Assembly: GCA_027621915.1 (NCBI GenBank) | Contig: JAQCAD010000025.1 | Coordinates: 1 to 44,216, forward strand | Length of the DNA stretch: 44,216 nt | Direction of reading: 5' to 3' | DNA from: Pseudomonadota bacterium | Lineage (GTDB): Bacteria; Pseudomonadota; Gammaproteobacteria; Steroidobacterales; Woeseiaceae | In this document: piece after piece, positions 16,423-23,796 of the stretch | How positions within the stretch are numbered: position 1 is the first letter of the stretch | Layout of the letters: every line of letters starts with the position of its first letter | Program-made: the position numbers and the translations under genes | Notes under the pieces: model-generated | Seen by the model: the letters and a program-made list of their open reading frames with translations, nothing else | Told to the model about the DNA's origin: nothing | The model's database searches: none

Positions 16423-17784
16423 ATGTTCGAAACACTATCAACACGCCTGACACAGGCTGCCAAAAGCCTGTCCGGTAAAGGTCGGCTGACAGACGCCAAC
16501 ATAAAAGACACAGTACGGGAGGTGCGCCTAGCCTTGCTCGAAGCAGACGTCGCGCTGCCCGTCGTCAAAACGTTCATCGAACGAATTCGGGAACGCGCCA
16601 TTGGCGAGGAGGTCGGCAGGAGCCTTACTCCCGGACAGACTTTCACAAAAATCATCCACAGCGAACTGGTCAATGTTTTTGGCCGCGATACGGTGCCACT
16701 TGACCTTCGAGCCCAGCCCCCGGTTGTCATTTTCCTGGCTGGATTGCAGGGTGCGGGAAAAACAACAACCGCGGCGAAGCTGGCGCGTCGTTTAATTGAG
16801 AAAGACAAGAAACGCGTTATGCTGGTAAGCGTCGATGTGCATCGACCTGCAGCAATTCAACAGCTAAAGATTCTTGCAGACGAGGTTGGTGCTGGCCACA
16901 GCCCCAGTCGCGCGGACGAAAAACCGGAAGAGATCGTCCTCCGCTCGCTTGACGATTCCCGGCGGCAACACATGGACGTCCTAATTGTTGATACTGCCGG
17001 GCGGCTGCATATCGATGAAATAATGATGGCAGAGGCTTCGCGGGTTCACGCGATTTGCGCTCCCCACGAAACGTTGTTCATTGTTGACAGTATGGCCGGT
17101 CAGGATGCCATCAAGTCGGCGAAGGCGTTTGACGAGTTACTGCCGTTGACGGGCGTGATATTGACCAAGGCAGATGGCGACGCAAAGGGCGGTGTTGCGT
17201 TGTCCGTGCGCGAGGTTACCGGAAAATCCATTCGTTTTATCGGGACTGGTGAAAAGACAGATGCGCTGGAAGTCTTTCATCCGGATCGAATGGCATCGCG
17301 AATCCTCGGTATGGGGGATGTGCTCTCTTTAGTCGAGGAGATCGAAGACAAGGTCAGCCGGGATGACGCAGAAAAGCTTGCCAGAAAGCTCAAGAAGGGC
17401 AAGAGCTTCGACCTTTCTGACCTCAAGGCCCAGCTGGACCAAATGATAAACATGGGTGGAATGGCGGCAATGCTGGAGAAGTTACCAATGCCGGGAAATC
17501 TGAATTCCGCAGCATTGAAAAGTACTGCGAATGAAAAACAACTCAAGCGTCAGATTGCGATCATTGATTCCATGACACCTGGCGAGCGACGATTTCCCAA
17601 GATAATCAATGGCGGGAGAAAAAAACGCATCGCGGCCGGAGCAGGGATGCAGATTCAGGACGTCAACCGTCTGTTGAAACAGCATCAGCAAATGGAAAAG
17701 ATGATGAAAAAGATATCCAGAGGCGGCATCAAAAACATGCTGAGGGGCATGCCGGGGGGGCGCTTGCCGCCGGGGCTGGCTTGA
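16423..17784 (+). CDS. ffh: Signal recognition particle protein Ffh
   Basis: The SRP54-type GTPase binds 4.5S RNA and hydrophobic signal sequences, and delivers ribosomes to FtsY and the Sec machinery. From the ATG at 16423 (MFETLSTRLTQAAKSLSGKG) it has 453 residues, the same as E. coli Ffh; an in-frame GTG at 16393 adds ten non-family residues. The N domain (1-85) precedes the G domain with G1 GLQGAGKTTT at 107-116, DTAGRLH, TKADGDAKGG and a DARGG-type region. The Met-rich M domain (about 330-453) contains GMAAMLEKLPMPG and MKKISRGGIKNMLRGMPGG. The last base of the stop codon is the first base of a perfect 30-base inverted repeat. Confidence 0.97.
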   Translation: MFETLSTRLTQAAKSLSGKGRLTDANIKDTVREVRLALLEADVALPVVKTFIERIRERAIGEEVGRSLTPGQTFTKIIHSELVNVFGRDTVPLDLRAQPPVVIFLAGLQGAGKTTTAAKLARRLIEKDKKRVMLVSVDVHRPAAIQQLKILADEVGAGHSPSRADEKPEEIVLRSLDDSRRQHMDVLIVDTAGRLHIDEIMMAEASRVHAICAPHETLFIVDSMAGQDAIKSAKAFDELLPLTGVILTKADGDAKGGVALSVREVTGKSIRFIGTGEKTDALEVFHPDRMASRILGMGDVLSLVEEIEDKVSRDDAEKLARKLKKGKSFDLSDLKAQLDQMINMGGMAAMLEKLPMPGNLNSAALKSTANEKQLKRQIAIIDSMTPGERRFPKIINGGRKKRIAAGAGMQIQDVNRLLKQHQQMEKMMKKISRGGIKNMLRGMPGGRLPPGLA

Positions 17785-17880
17785 CTGCCCGAATTAAAGG
17801 GGTCAGAGCCCGTATTCATCCGTTGTAGGTAATTGAAGAACAATAATAAAACGGGCTCTGACCCCTTTAATTCGGGCAGT
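17784..17880. repeat. Perfect 30-bp inverted repeat containing the GGGGTCAGAGCCC core, copy 3
   Basis: Bases 17784-17813 are the exact reverse complement of 17851-17880, with a 37-base AT-rich loop between. Each arm is ACTGCCCGAATTAAA then GGGGTCAGAGCCCGT, so the family core (17799-17811 and 17851-17863) is extended outward by 15 bases to the last base of the ffh stop. The outward part, ACTGCCCGAATTAAA, matches the sequence right at the gene end, which suggests that one arm was copied or inverted from local sequence. It would make a very stable stem between ffh and rpsP. Confidence 0.9.
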
Positions 17881-17888
17881 TAAAAAAA

Positions 17889-17901
17889 GGGCTCCGGACC
17901 C
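17889..17901. repeat. Degenerate half-copy of the repeat (GGGCTCCGGACCC)
   Basis: Nine bases after copy 3, after a run of seven A, GGGCTCCGGACCC differs from the GGGCTCTGACCCC core mainly in the centre. A related form, ACGGGTATCCGGAGCCCGT, occurs on the opposite orientation at 43037-43055. These look like a second sequence class of the same repeat family. Confidence 0.5.
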
Positions 17902-17911
17902 GTATTTCGAC

Positions 17912-17939
17912 TTCACTTTCGCCTCGAAATGCGTACAAT
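17912..17939 (+). promoter_or_regulatory. Candidate sigma-70 promoter of the rpsP operon
   Basis: TTCACT at 17912-17917 (four of six) and TACAAT at 17934-17939 (five of six) are 16 bases apart. Transcription would start near 17946 and give a leader of about 60 bases with a small hairpin (AGGCA 17967-17971, TGCCT 17976-17980) before rpsP. Confidence 0.5.
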
Positions 17940-18007
17940 GCGCCGTTACTCGGCACGGCCGAAGACAGGCACGTCTGCCTCCTACTGGAAAAACAAGCGG
18001 AAATGTA

Positions 18008-18265
18008 ATGGTTAGTATTCGTCTTTCGCGCGCTGGCGCGAAGAAACACCCTTTTTACCACCTGGTGGTCACCGACAGTCGCAACCGTCGTGACGGCCGG
18101 TATATTGAGCGTCTTGGCTTCTTTAACCCTATTGGGAAAGAAAACGAGGAGAACTTGCGAATCAATCTGGAGCGTATTGACTACTGGCTTGGCCAGGGCG
18201 CGCAGCCATCCGATCGCGTTTCCTCAATCCTGAAAGCGCACCGGAAAGCGGCCGCTACCGGCTAA
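18008..18265 (+). CDS. rpsP: 30S ribosomal protein S16
   Basis: S16 is an early-binding 30S assembly protein. The N-terminus [20 protein letters not shown] and the segment [15 protein letters not shown] are family signatures, and the 85 residues match the usual 80-90. It heads the universal gammaproteobacterial operon rpsP-rimM-trmD-rplS, 15 bases before rimM. GCGGAAA lies upstream of the ATG. Confidence 0.97.
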   Translation: MVSIRLSRAGAKKHPFYHLVVTDSRNRRDGRYIERLGFFNPIGKENEENLRINLERIDYWLGQGAQPSDRVSSILKAHRKAAATG

Positions 18266-18280
18266 ACCGAGTTCGCCGCA

Positions 18281-18802
18281 ATGAGAGGCGGCTTGGCACT
18301 GAACGACGACAAACCAGTTGTTCTCGGCCGAATATCCGGGCTTTTCGGGGTCAAAGGGTGGGTCAAGATCCATTCTTTTACAGATCCGAGAGATTCCATT
18401 CTCAAGTACGGCGACTGGGTCGTCGGTACAGAAGGCAATTGGAGATCCGTCGAGCTGGCAGAAGGCAAGCCGCACGGCAAAACTGTTATCGTGCGGCTGA
18501 CCGGCGTTAATGATCGGGAAGCGGCCGTCGAGTATGTTAATTCGCTCATTGGCGTACAGCGGGACAAGCTACCTGTCAATGCCGAGGGCGAGTATTACTG
18601 GTCCGACCTCGAAGGTCTGCAGGTAGTACACAAAGATGGAAGATTGTTGGGAACGGTTGCCCACCTGCTGGAGACTGGAGCGAATGACGTGCTCGTCGTG
18701 CGGGGGGATCGAGAGATCCTGGTGCCGTACATCAGGAAGGAAGTTATTGAAGAGGTTGATCTCGCCAAAGGTGTGATCAGGGTCAACTGGGACTGGGACT
18801 GA
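18281..18802 (+). CDS. rimM: Ribosome maturation factor RimM
   Basis: RimM helps late 30S assembly and binds S19 near the 3' domain of 16S rRNA. It has the N-terminal beta-barrel (VVLGRISGLFGVKGWVKIHSFTD) and the C-terminal PRC-barrel domain (EYYWSDLEGLQVVHKDG; DVLVVRGDREILVPYI). At 173 residues it has the usual length (182 in E. coli). It follows rpsP and ends four bases before trmD. Confidence 0.96.
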   Translation: MRGGLALNDDKPVVLGRISGLFGVKGWVKIHSFTDPRDSILKYGDWVVGTEGNWRSVELAEGKPHGKTVIVRLTGVNDREAAVEYVNSLIGVQRDKLPVNAEGEYYWSDLEGLQVVHKDGRLLGTVAHLLETGANDVLVVRGDREILVPYIRKEVIEEVDLAKGVIRVNWDWD

Positions 18803-18806
18803 CGAG

Positions 18807-19550
18807 ATGCACATGCAGGTCGTCACGATTTTCCCGGATATGGTCAACACGGTTGTTGAGTACGGCGTCGTTGGAAGAGCGGTGGAGCGGGGCATCTTGA
18901 CACTGCAATACCAGGATCCAAGGCGTTACACGACGGACGTGCACCGTACGGTCGACGATCGACCTTACGGCGGTGGGCCGGGTATGGTGATGAAGTACGA
19001 ACCCGCCGCTGCAGCCATACGGGCCGCCAGAGCGTCTATGCCGCCAGGTTCGCCTGTAGTCTGCCTGTCGCCCCAAGGTGCGGTGTTTGATCAGGCAGTG
19101 GCGAAAAGGTATGCCGAGTTACCCGGGATAATATTTTTGTCGGGGCGATACGAGGGCATCGACGAAAGACTGATTGAGTCTGAAGTTGATGAGGAATTAT
19201 CCCTCGGAGATTTTGTATTGAGTGGCGGCGAAATTGCTGCGATGGCTGTAATCGATGCGGTAGTAAGATTGTTGCCCGGTGTTTTGGGTGATGAATCATC
19301 AGCGGCACAGGATTCGTTCATGAGTGGGCTGCTTGATTGCCCGCACTTCACGCGTCCAGAGGAAGTCGAGGGAAAGCGTGTACCGGATATACTGCTATCT
19401 GGCGACCACGCGAAGATTGAGAGGTGGCGTTGCCGACAGGCTTTAGGTCGAAGTTATTTGAGACGACCTGACCTGGTCCGGAAATTGAATTTGAACGTTG
19501 AGCAGAAACAATTGCTTGACGAGTTTTTACGGGAAAACGACTTGGAATAG
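18807..19550 (+). CDS. trmD: tRNA (guanine-N1)-methyltransferase TrmD
   Basis: A dimeric SPOUT enzyme that makes m1G37 next to the anticodon, needed to hold the reading frame. Motifs in order: VVTIFPDMV at the N-terminus, DDRPYGGGPGMVMK, the knot segments VVCLSPQGAVFDQ and FLSGRYEGIDERL, and GDFVLSGGEIAAM, then the C-terminal helical domain. Length 247 fits (255 in E. coli). Two possible ATG codons lie at 18807 and 18813 and cannot be told apart here. Confidence 0.96.
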   Translation: MHMQVVTIFPDMVNTVVEYGVVGRAVERGILTLQYQDPRRYTTDVHRTVDDRPYGGGPGMVMKYEPAAAAIRAARASMPPGSPVVCLSPQGAVFDQAVAKRYAELPGIIFLSGRYEGIDERLIESEVDEELSLGDFVLSGGEIAAMAVIDAVVRLLPGVLGDESSAAQDSFMSGLLDCPHFTRPEEVEGKRVPDILLSGDHAKIERWRCRQALGRSYLRRPDLVRKLNLNVEQKQLLDEFLRENDLE

Positions 19551-19580
19551 CCAGTATGTGTTCTGGCAGGTGGATTGAAA

Positions 19581-19925
19581 ATGAGCAAGATAATTGATGC
19601 GATTGAACAGGAACAGATGACGAAGGAATTTCCGGATTTTTCGCCCGGGGATACCGTCGTTGTGCAGGTCAAAGTTAAGGAGGGCGAGCGTGAACGACTG
19701 CAGGCTTTCGAAGGCATGGTTATCGCGAAGCGCAACCGTGGCCTGAACTCGTCGTTCACCGTGCGCAAGATTTCTCATGGCGAAGGCGTTGAGCGTGTGT
19801 TTCAGACCTTCAGCCCCGTCGTCAGCGACATAGAGGTCAAACGGCGTGGTGACGTTCGTCGTGCCAAGCTGTACTATCTGCGGGGTCGTACCGGCAAGGC
19901 GGCCCGGATCAAGGAAAAGGTCTAG
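19581..19925 (+). CDS. rplS: 50S ribosomal protein L19
   Basis: L19 lies at the interface of the ribosomal subunits. The 114-residue protein starts [13 protein letters not shown] and carries [20 protein letters not shown], the signature [22 protein letters not shown], and the basic end [18 protein letters not shown]. The ATG at 19581 has AGGTGG seven bases upstream; an in-frame TTG two codons earlier is less likely. It ends the rpsP-rimM-trmD-rplS operon. Confidence 0.97.
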   Translation: MSKIIDAIEQEQMTKEFPDFSPGDTVVVQVKVKEGERERLQAFEGMVIAKRNRGLNSSFTVRKISHGEGVERVFQTFSPVVSDIEVKRRGDVRRAKLYYLRGRTGKAARIKEKV

Positions 19926-19946
19926 GCTTGACGGACTAATCGCCTT

Positions 19947-19968
19947 ATGCGGGAATTTTTCCCCGTAT
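19947..19968 (+). terminator. Hairpin after rplS
   Basis: ATGCGGG at 19947-19953 pairs with CCCGTAT at 19962-19968, seven pairs with one G-T, around an eight-base loop of mostly T. It lies 22 bases after rplS and would be in place to end the operon, but no T-run follows the stem. Confidence 0.3.
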
Positions 19969-20026
19969 GTGGTAAAGAACCACGAGTACGCCTGAACCTA
20001 ATCCCGGTTATGGGGTCTGTCGAGGC

Positions 20027-20914
20027 ATGAGCACATTGCAAGGAACGAGTGCGCGACCGGCCCGTTGGGTCGGGCTGATGGCAGTCGCAGTCGCGGTATT
20101 AATCACGCAGGGTTGTGCATCGCTGATGTCCTCAGCGGCGAGCGGCCTTGCTGATAATTTATCGGCGGCAGTACTAAACCAAAATGATCCGGAAACTGTG
20201 CGCGATGGTGCACCTGCCTACCTCTTGCTGCTGGACAGCTTCCTCGAAGGCAGCCCGGAGGACCCGGCGCTATTGTCGGCGGTGGCAAATCTCTACGCAA
20301 CCTACGGCACTGTCTTTGCAGATGATCCGGACAGGGCTTCTCGTCTGACAGCCAGGGCCCGCGACTACAGTACCAGGGCGCTTTGCAACAGCTACAAGCC
20401 GTCCTGTAACTGGTCGGGTATGCTCTTCGGCGACTATCAGGGCACATTGGCGGGTCTTACCGACAAGCATGCGGATGTCGTATTTAGTCACGGCCTGGCG
20501 TCACTTGCGTACATTCGTGCGCACAGCGCCGATTATGCAGCGATTGCACTCTTGCCTTACAGCGAAGCGTTGTTCGAGCGTTATCTGGAAATTAACGACG
20601 GTACCGACGATGGCGCAATTCACACGTATCTCGGAATACTAAATACACTGATTCCACCCGCGCTAGGCGGCAAGCCCGAAAAAGGACGAGAGCATTTCGA
20701 GCGGGCAATCAGCCTATCCGGGGGCACTGATCTCAGCGCCAAGGTTGAGTATGCGAATGGCTACGCACGGCTCTTGTACGAAAGGGAATTACATGACCGA
20801 TTGCTAACGGAAGTATTGGCCGCAGATCCGGAAGTGCCGGGGAGTACCTTGCTAAATGTGCTGGCTCAACGGCAAGCTGTCGAACTGCTGGAATCGGCCG
20901 ACGATTATTTTTGA
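20027..20914 (+). CDS. TRAP transporter T-component (TatT-like lipoprotein)
   Basis: A TatT/TapA-type protein that is thought to assist the substrate-binding subunit of some TRAP transporters; the Treponema pallidum TatT is the studied case. A signal sequence (WVGLMAVAVAVLITQGC) suggests lipidation at Cys29, though Thr at -3 and Gln at -2 make a weak lipobox. The rest is alpha-helical with TPR-like repeats (VANLYATYGTVFADDPDRA; ALFERYLEINDGTDDG; IHTYLGILNTLIPPALGGKPEKG; KVEYANGYARLLYERELHDR), as expected for a pocketed TPR protein. It stands just before dctP, dctQ and dctM homologues on the same strand, the gene order seen for T-type TRAP systems. Confidence 0.85.
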   Translation: MSTLQGTSARPARWVGLMAVAVAVLITQGCASLMSSAASGLADNLSAAVLNQNDPETVRDGAPAYLLLLDSFLEGSPEDPALLSAVANLYATYGTVFADDPDRASRLTARARDYSTRALCNSYKPSCNWSGMLFGDYQGTLAGLTDKHADVVFSHGLASLAYIRAHSADYAAIALLPYSEALFERYLEINDGTDDGAIHTYLGILNTLIPPALGGKPEKGREHFERAISLSGGTDLSAKVEYANGYARLLYERELHDRLLTEVLAADPEVPGSTLLNVLAQRQAVELLESADDYF

Positions 20915-20952
20915 ACGCTGGTGAGTGGAACTGGCCTCACTGGAGGATGATG

Positions 20953-21981
20953 ATGCGATTATCGAAAACTTTCCCTACTACATTTCTGCTCGCAGTTTGC
21001 TTGGGGCTATCTGTTGCGAATGCGGCGGAAATTAAGATTGCCACGCTGGTTCCGAACCAGTCGCAATGGATGCAGGACATGCGTGCGGCGGGCAAAGTGA
21101 TTGAAGAACGCACCGCAGGCCGGGTGATATTGAAGTTTTATGGTGGTGGAACTCAAGGCACTGAAGATAAAGTGCTGCGCAAAATCCAGATCGGGCAACT
21201 GCATGGAGGAACGTTCTCGCCAACTGACTTTATGAAGCAATATAGCGACGTCAATATTTATGGGTTGCCGTTCGTTTTCAGTTCGTGGGAAGAAATGCGC
21301 TACGTGCGCGAGAAAATGGATGCAGGGCTTGCGGCAGGTTTCGAGAACCTTAACTTCGTAACATTCGGCTTCGTAGGGTCGTTTTCAATGGTTTTGTCCA
21401 ATGAACCCATCAGCAACCATGCCGATATGAAAGGCAAGAAAGTCTGGTTACCACAGGGAGATACGATCAGTTATGAGGCGATGAGGCGTCTGCAGCTCTC
21501 ACCGGTCGCGCTGCCCGTTACTGACGTCCTGACAGGCCTGCAAACCGGACTGCTGGATATTGCTGCTATTCCTCCGGAGGTAGCGGTCGCCCTGCAATGG
21601 CATACGCGCGTCAAGTATTTTACGAATATGCCGGTACTTTTTGCGATGTCTTTTCTTGCCGTTGACAAGCGCACCATTGATAAGCTCTCTGCGGAAGATC
21701 AGGCCATACTTCGGGAAGAGCTTTCCAAGGTTTATGCAAAAATTGACCTCAACGCCTCAAATGATTCAAAAAATGCGATGGAGGCGTTGGTGAAAATTGG
21801 TATTCAGAAAGTTGAGCCAGACGAGGGACAATTCTTCGAACTGCAGCAGACCATGAGCGAAGCGAATCGCGAGATGGCGAGAAACGGAGTATTCCCGCTT
21901 TCCGTTTTCGACGAAATGCAAGGTCACTTGAATGACTTTCGCACGGCCCATCCCAACACTGCTGTGCCGAGCGGTCACTAG
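20953..21981 (+). CDS. TRAP transporter substrate-binding protein (DctP family)
   Basis: The periplasmic solute receptor of the TRAP transporter. From the ATG at 20953 (GGAGG six bases upstream; further ATG codons at 20947 and 20950) it begins MRLSKTFPTTFLLAVCLGLS and is probably cleaved after VANA. The mature part has the DctP fold: EIKIATLVPNQSQWMQDM, GRVILKFYGGGTQGTEDKVL, LHGGTFSPTDFMKQYSD, YGLPFVFSSWEEMRYV, and GLLDIAAIPPEVAVALQW. The ligand cannot be read from the sequence; TRAP receptors mostly bind carboxylates, but T-component systems have been linked to hydrophobic ligands. About 342 residues, within the usual range. Confidence 0.92.
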   Translation: MRLSKTFPTTFLLAVCLGLSVANAAEIKIATLVPNQSQWMQDMRAAGKVIEERTAGRVILKFYGGGTQGTEDKVLRKIQIGQLHGGTFSPTDFMKQYSDVNIYGLPFVFSSWEEMRYVREKMDAGLAAGFENLNFVTFGFVGSFSMVLSNEPISNHADMKGKKVWLPQGDTISYEAMRRLQLSPVALPVTDVLTGLQTGLLDIAAIPPEVAVALQWHTRVKYFTNMPVLFAMSFLAVDKRTIDKLSAEDQAILREELSKVYAKIDLNASNDSKNAMEALVKIGIQKVEPDEGQFFELQQTMSEANREMARNGVFPLSVFDEMQGHLNDFRTAHPNTAVPSGH

Positions 21982-21983
21982 AT

Positions 21984-22505
21984 TTGGCCGATTCTTCCGG
22001 TATTTCTGCTCGTCTTGACCGGTGGGGCACGGCACTCGAAAGTGCCGCATTAGTCATACTGCTGGGTGCAATGATGCTTCTGGCCGTCGGCCAGATAGTT
22101 ATGCGTGTAGTTTTTAGTTACGGATTCGTCTGGGCAGACGAACTCATCAAGCTTTTTGTGCTTTGGATAGCGTTGATCGCATCCGTCGCAGCGAGTCGCA
22201 GTAATCGCCATCTTCGAATCGACTTGGTTTCCCATTTCGTAGCGGAAAAATATGCACGATTTCCGCGAATCGTCGTCGATGCGTTTGCGGCTCTAATGTG
22301 CGGCATTCTTGCATGGCATTCATGGCGCTATGTGCAAATATCGATTGAGTTTGGAGACTCGGTCCTTGTCGATTTCCCAGCCTGGATTGCGTACTCGCTG
22401 TTGCCCCTCTCGTTTCTTCTGATGTGTTATCGATTCTTGTTGTCCTGTGGAAGTGAAGTTGTTCGAGTGTTCAAACCGGGCGATCCTGCGGGAGACAAAT
22501 TGTGA
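21984..22505 (+). CDS. TRAP transporter small permease (DctQ family)
   Basis: The four-helix small membrane subunit of the TRAP transporter. The 173 residues show four hydrophobic segments (AALVILLGAMMLLAVGQIVM; ADELIKLFVLWIALIASVAA; IVVDAFAALMCGILAWHSW; WIAYSLLPLSFLLMCYRF) and the DctQ hallmark FVWADELIKLFVLWIA with the conserved RSNRHLRIDL just after. The start is taken as TTG at 21984, two bases after the dctP stop; no ribosome site is clear, but no ATG precedes the first helix. It overlaps dctM by four bases. Confidence 0.9.
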   Translation: MADSSGISARLDRWGTALESAALVILLGAMMLLAVGQIVMRVVFSYGFVWADELIKLFVLWIALIASVAASRSNRHLRIDLVSHFVAEKYARFPRIVVDAFAALMCGILAWHSWRYVQISIEFGDSVLVDFPAWIAYSLLPLSFLLMCYRFLLSCGSEVVRVFKPGDPAGDKL

Positions 22506-23758
22506 TTCTCAGCGTCGCTCTTATTATTCTGGCTGTGTTCGGTGCGCCATTGTTCACGATCATTGCGGCGAGCGCGATGCTCGGGTATCAGAAAGAAGGT
22601 ATCGACCTGATGGCGATCTCTATCGAGGTGCTCGGCATAGCCGGTATGCCGATGCTTTCGGCCATTCCATTGTTCACTTTCGCCGGGTATTTGCTCAGCG
22701 AGAGCAATGCACCTCAGCGGCTCGTGCGATTGACAAGTGCCATGCTTGGATGGATGCCCGGCGGCCTGGCAATGGTAGCGCTCGCAGCCTGCGCTTTTTT
22801 TACCGCATTTACCGGCGCGTCCGGAGTCACCATTATTGCGCTTGGCGCCATTCTCTATCCGGCGCTGAAACAGGACGGGTACCCGGATGACTTTAACCTT
22901 GGGCTCGTTACTACATCCGGTAGCCTTGGTCTTTTGTTCGCACCGTCTTTGCCGCTTATTCTGTATGGTGTTGTAGCTGAGATATCGATCGACGAGTTGT
23001 TTCGCGCTGGAGTGCTGCCGGGCCTTTTGATGCTGGTTTTGTTATCGGGATACAGTTTCTGGATCAATCGGCACAATCGCAAACCCGTTTCGGCATTCTC
23101 GTGGCAGGAAGTCGGCGCCGCATTGTGGGCTGCTAAATGGGAATTGCCGTTACCCGTTGTGGTGCTGGGCGGCATCTATTCGGGCTACTTCGCAGTTTCT
23201 GAGGCGGCTGCGGTCACGGCATTATATGTGCTGGTCGTAGAAGTGATTATTTTACGCGAGATTCGATACCGCGATTTGCCCGGCGTTATGCGCGAGTCGA
23301 TGTTGCTGGTCGGCGGCATTCTGATAATTCTCGGTGTCTCGCTTGCTTCGACCAACTACATGATCGATGCTGGCGTGCCTCAGCAATTGCTCGGCTACAT
23401 CACTGAGTACGTGTCCAGTCAGGCCAGCTTTCTGTTCCTGTTATTCATTTTTTTGCTGATCCTTGGCGCCATTCTTGATATTTTTTCGGCGACTGTCCTG
23501 GTCGTGCCATTGATATTGCCGATTGCCGCACAATACGGTGTTAACGATTTTCACCTTGGTATCGTTTTCCTGGCCGCTATGCAGCTTGGCTATCTGACGC
23601 CACCCGTCGGATTGAACCTGTTCATAGCAAGCTACCGTTTTGAAAAGCCTATAATGAAAGTTTATTCGGCGACATTTCCGTTTCTGATCATTTTGACGAT
23701 CTCAGTACTGATGATCATGTATTGGCCGGGTCTTTCTTTGTGGCTGCTTTCCGGCTGA
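22502..23758 (+). CDS. TRAP transporter large permease (DctM family)
   Basis: The large membrane subunit that carries solute with sodium ions. The 418 residues form about 12 hydrophobic helices with typical DctM segments: GIAGMPMLSAIPLFTFAGYL, AFFTAFTGASGVTIIALGAI, GSLGLLFAPSLPLILYG, and YLTPPVGLNLFIASYRF near the end. The start is GTG at 22502 within the last codons of dctQ (GTGA overlap). With the T, P and Q genes upstream it completes a transporter; no enzyme or regulator gene beside it suggests the substrate. Confidence 0.94.
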   Translation: MILSVALIILAVFGAPLFTIIAASAMLGYQKEGIDLMAISIEVLGIAGMPMLSAIPLFTFAGYLLSESNAPQRLVRLTSAMLGWMPGGLAMVALAACAFFTAFTGASGVTIIALGAILYPALKQDGYPDDFNLGLVTTSGSLGLLFAPSLPLILYGVVAEISIDELFRAGVLPGLLMLVLLSGYSFWINRHNRKPVSAFSWQEVGAALWAAKWELPLPVVVLGGIYSGYFAVSEAAAVTALYVLVVEVIILREIRYRDLPGVMRESMLLVGGILIILGVSLASTNYMIDAGVPQQLLGYITEYVSSQASFLFLLFIFLLILGAILDIFSATVLVVPLILPIAAQYGVNDFHLGIVFLAAMQLGYLTPPVGLNLFIASYRFEKPIMKVYSATFPFLIILTISVLMIMYWPGLSLWLLSG

Positions 23759-23796
23759 GCAAGGACTGGGATTAGCACATTGGCAAAGGAAATAGT

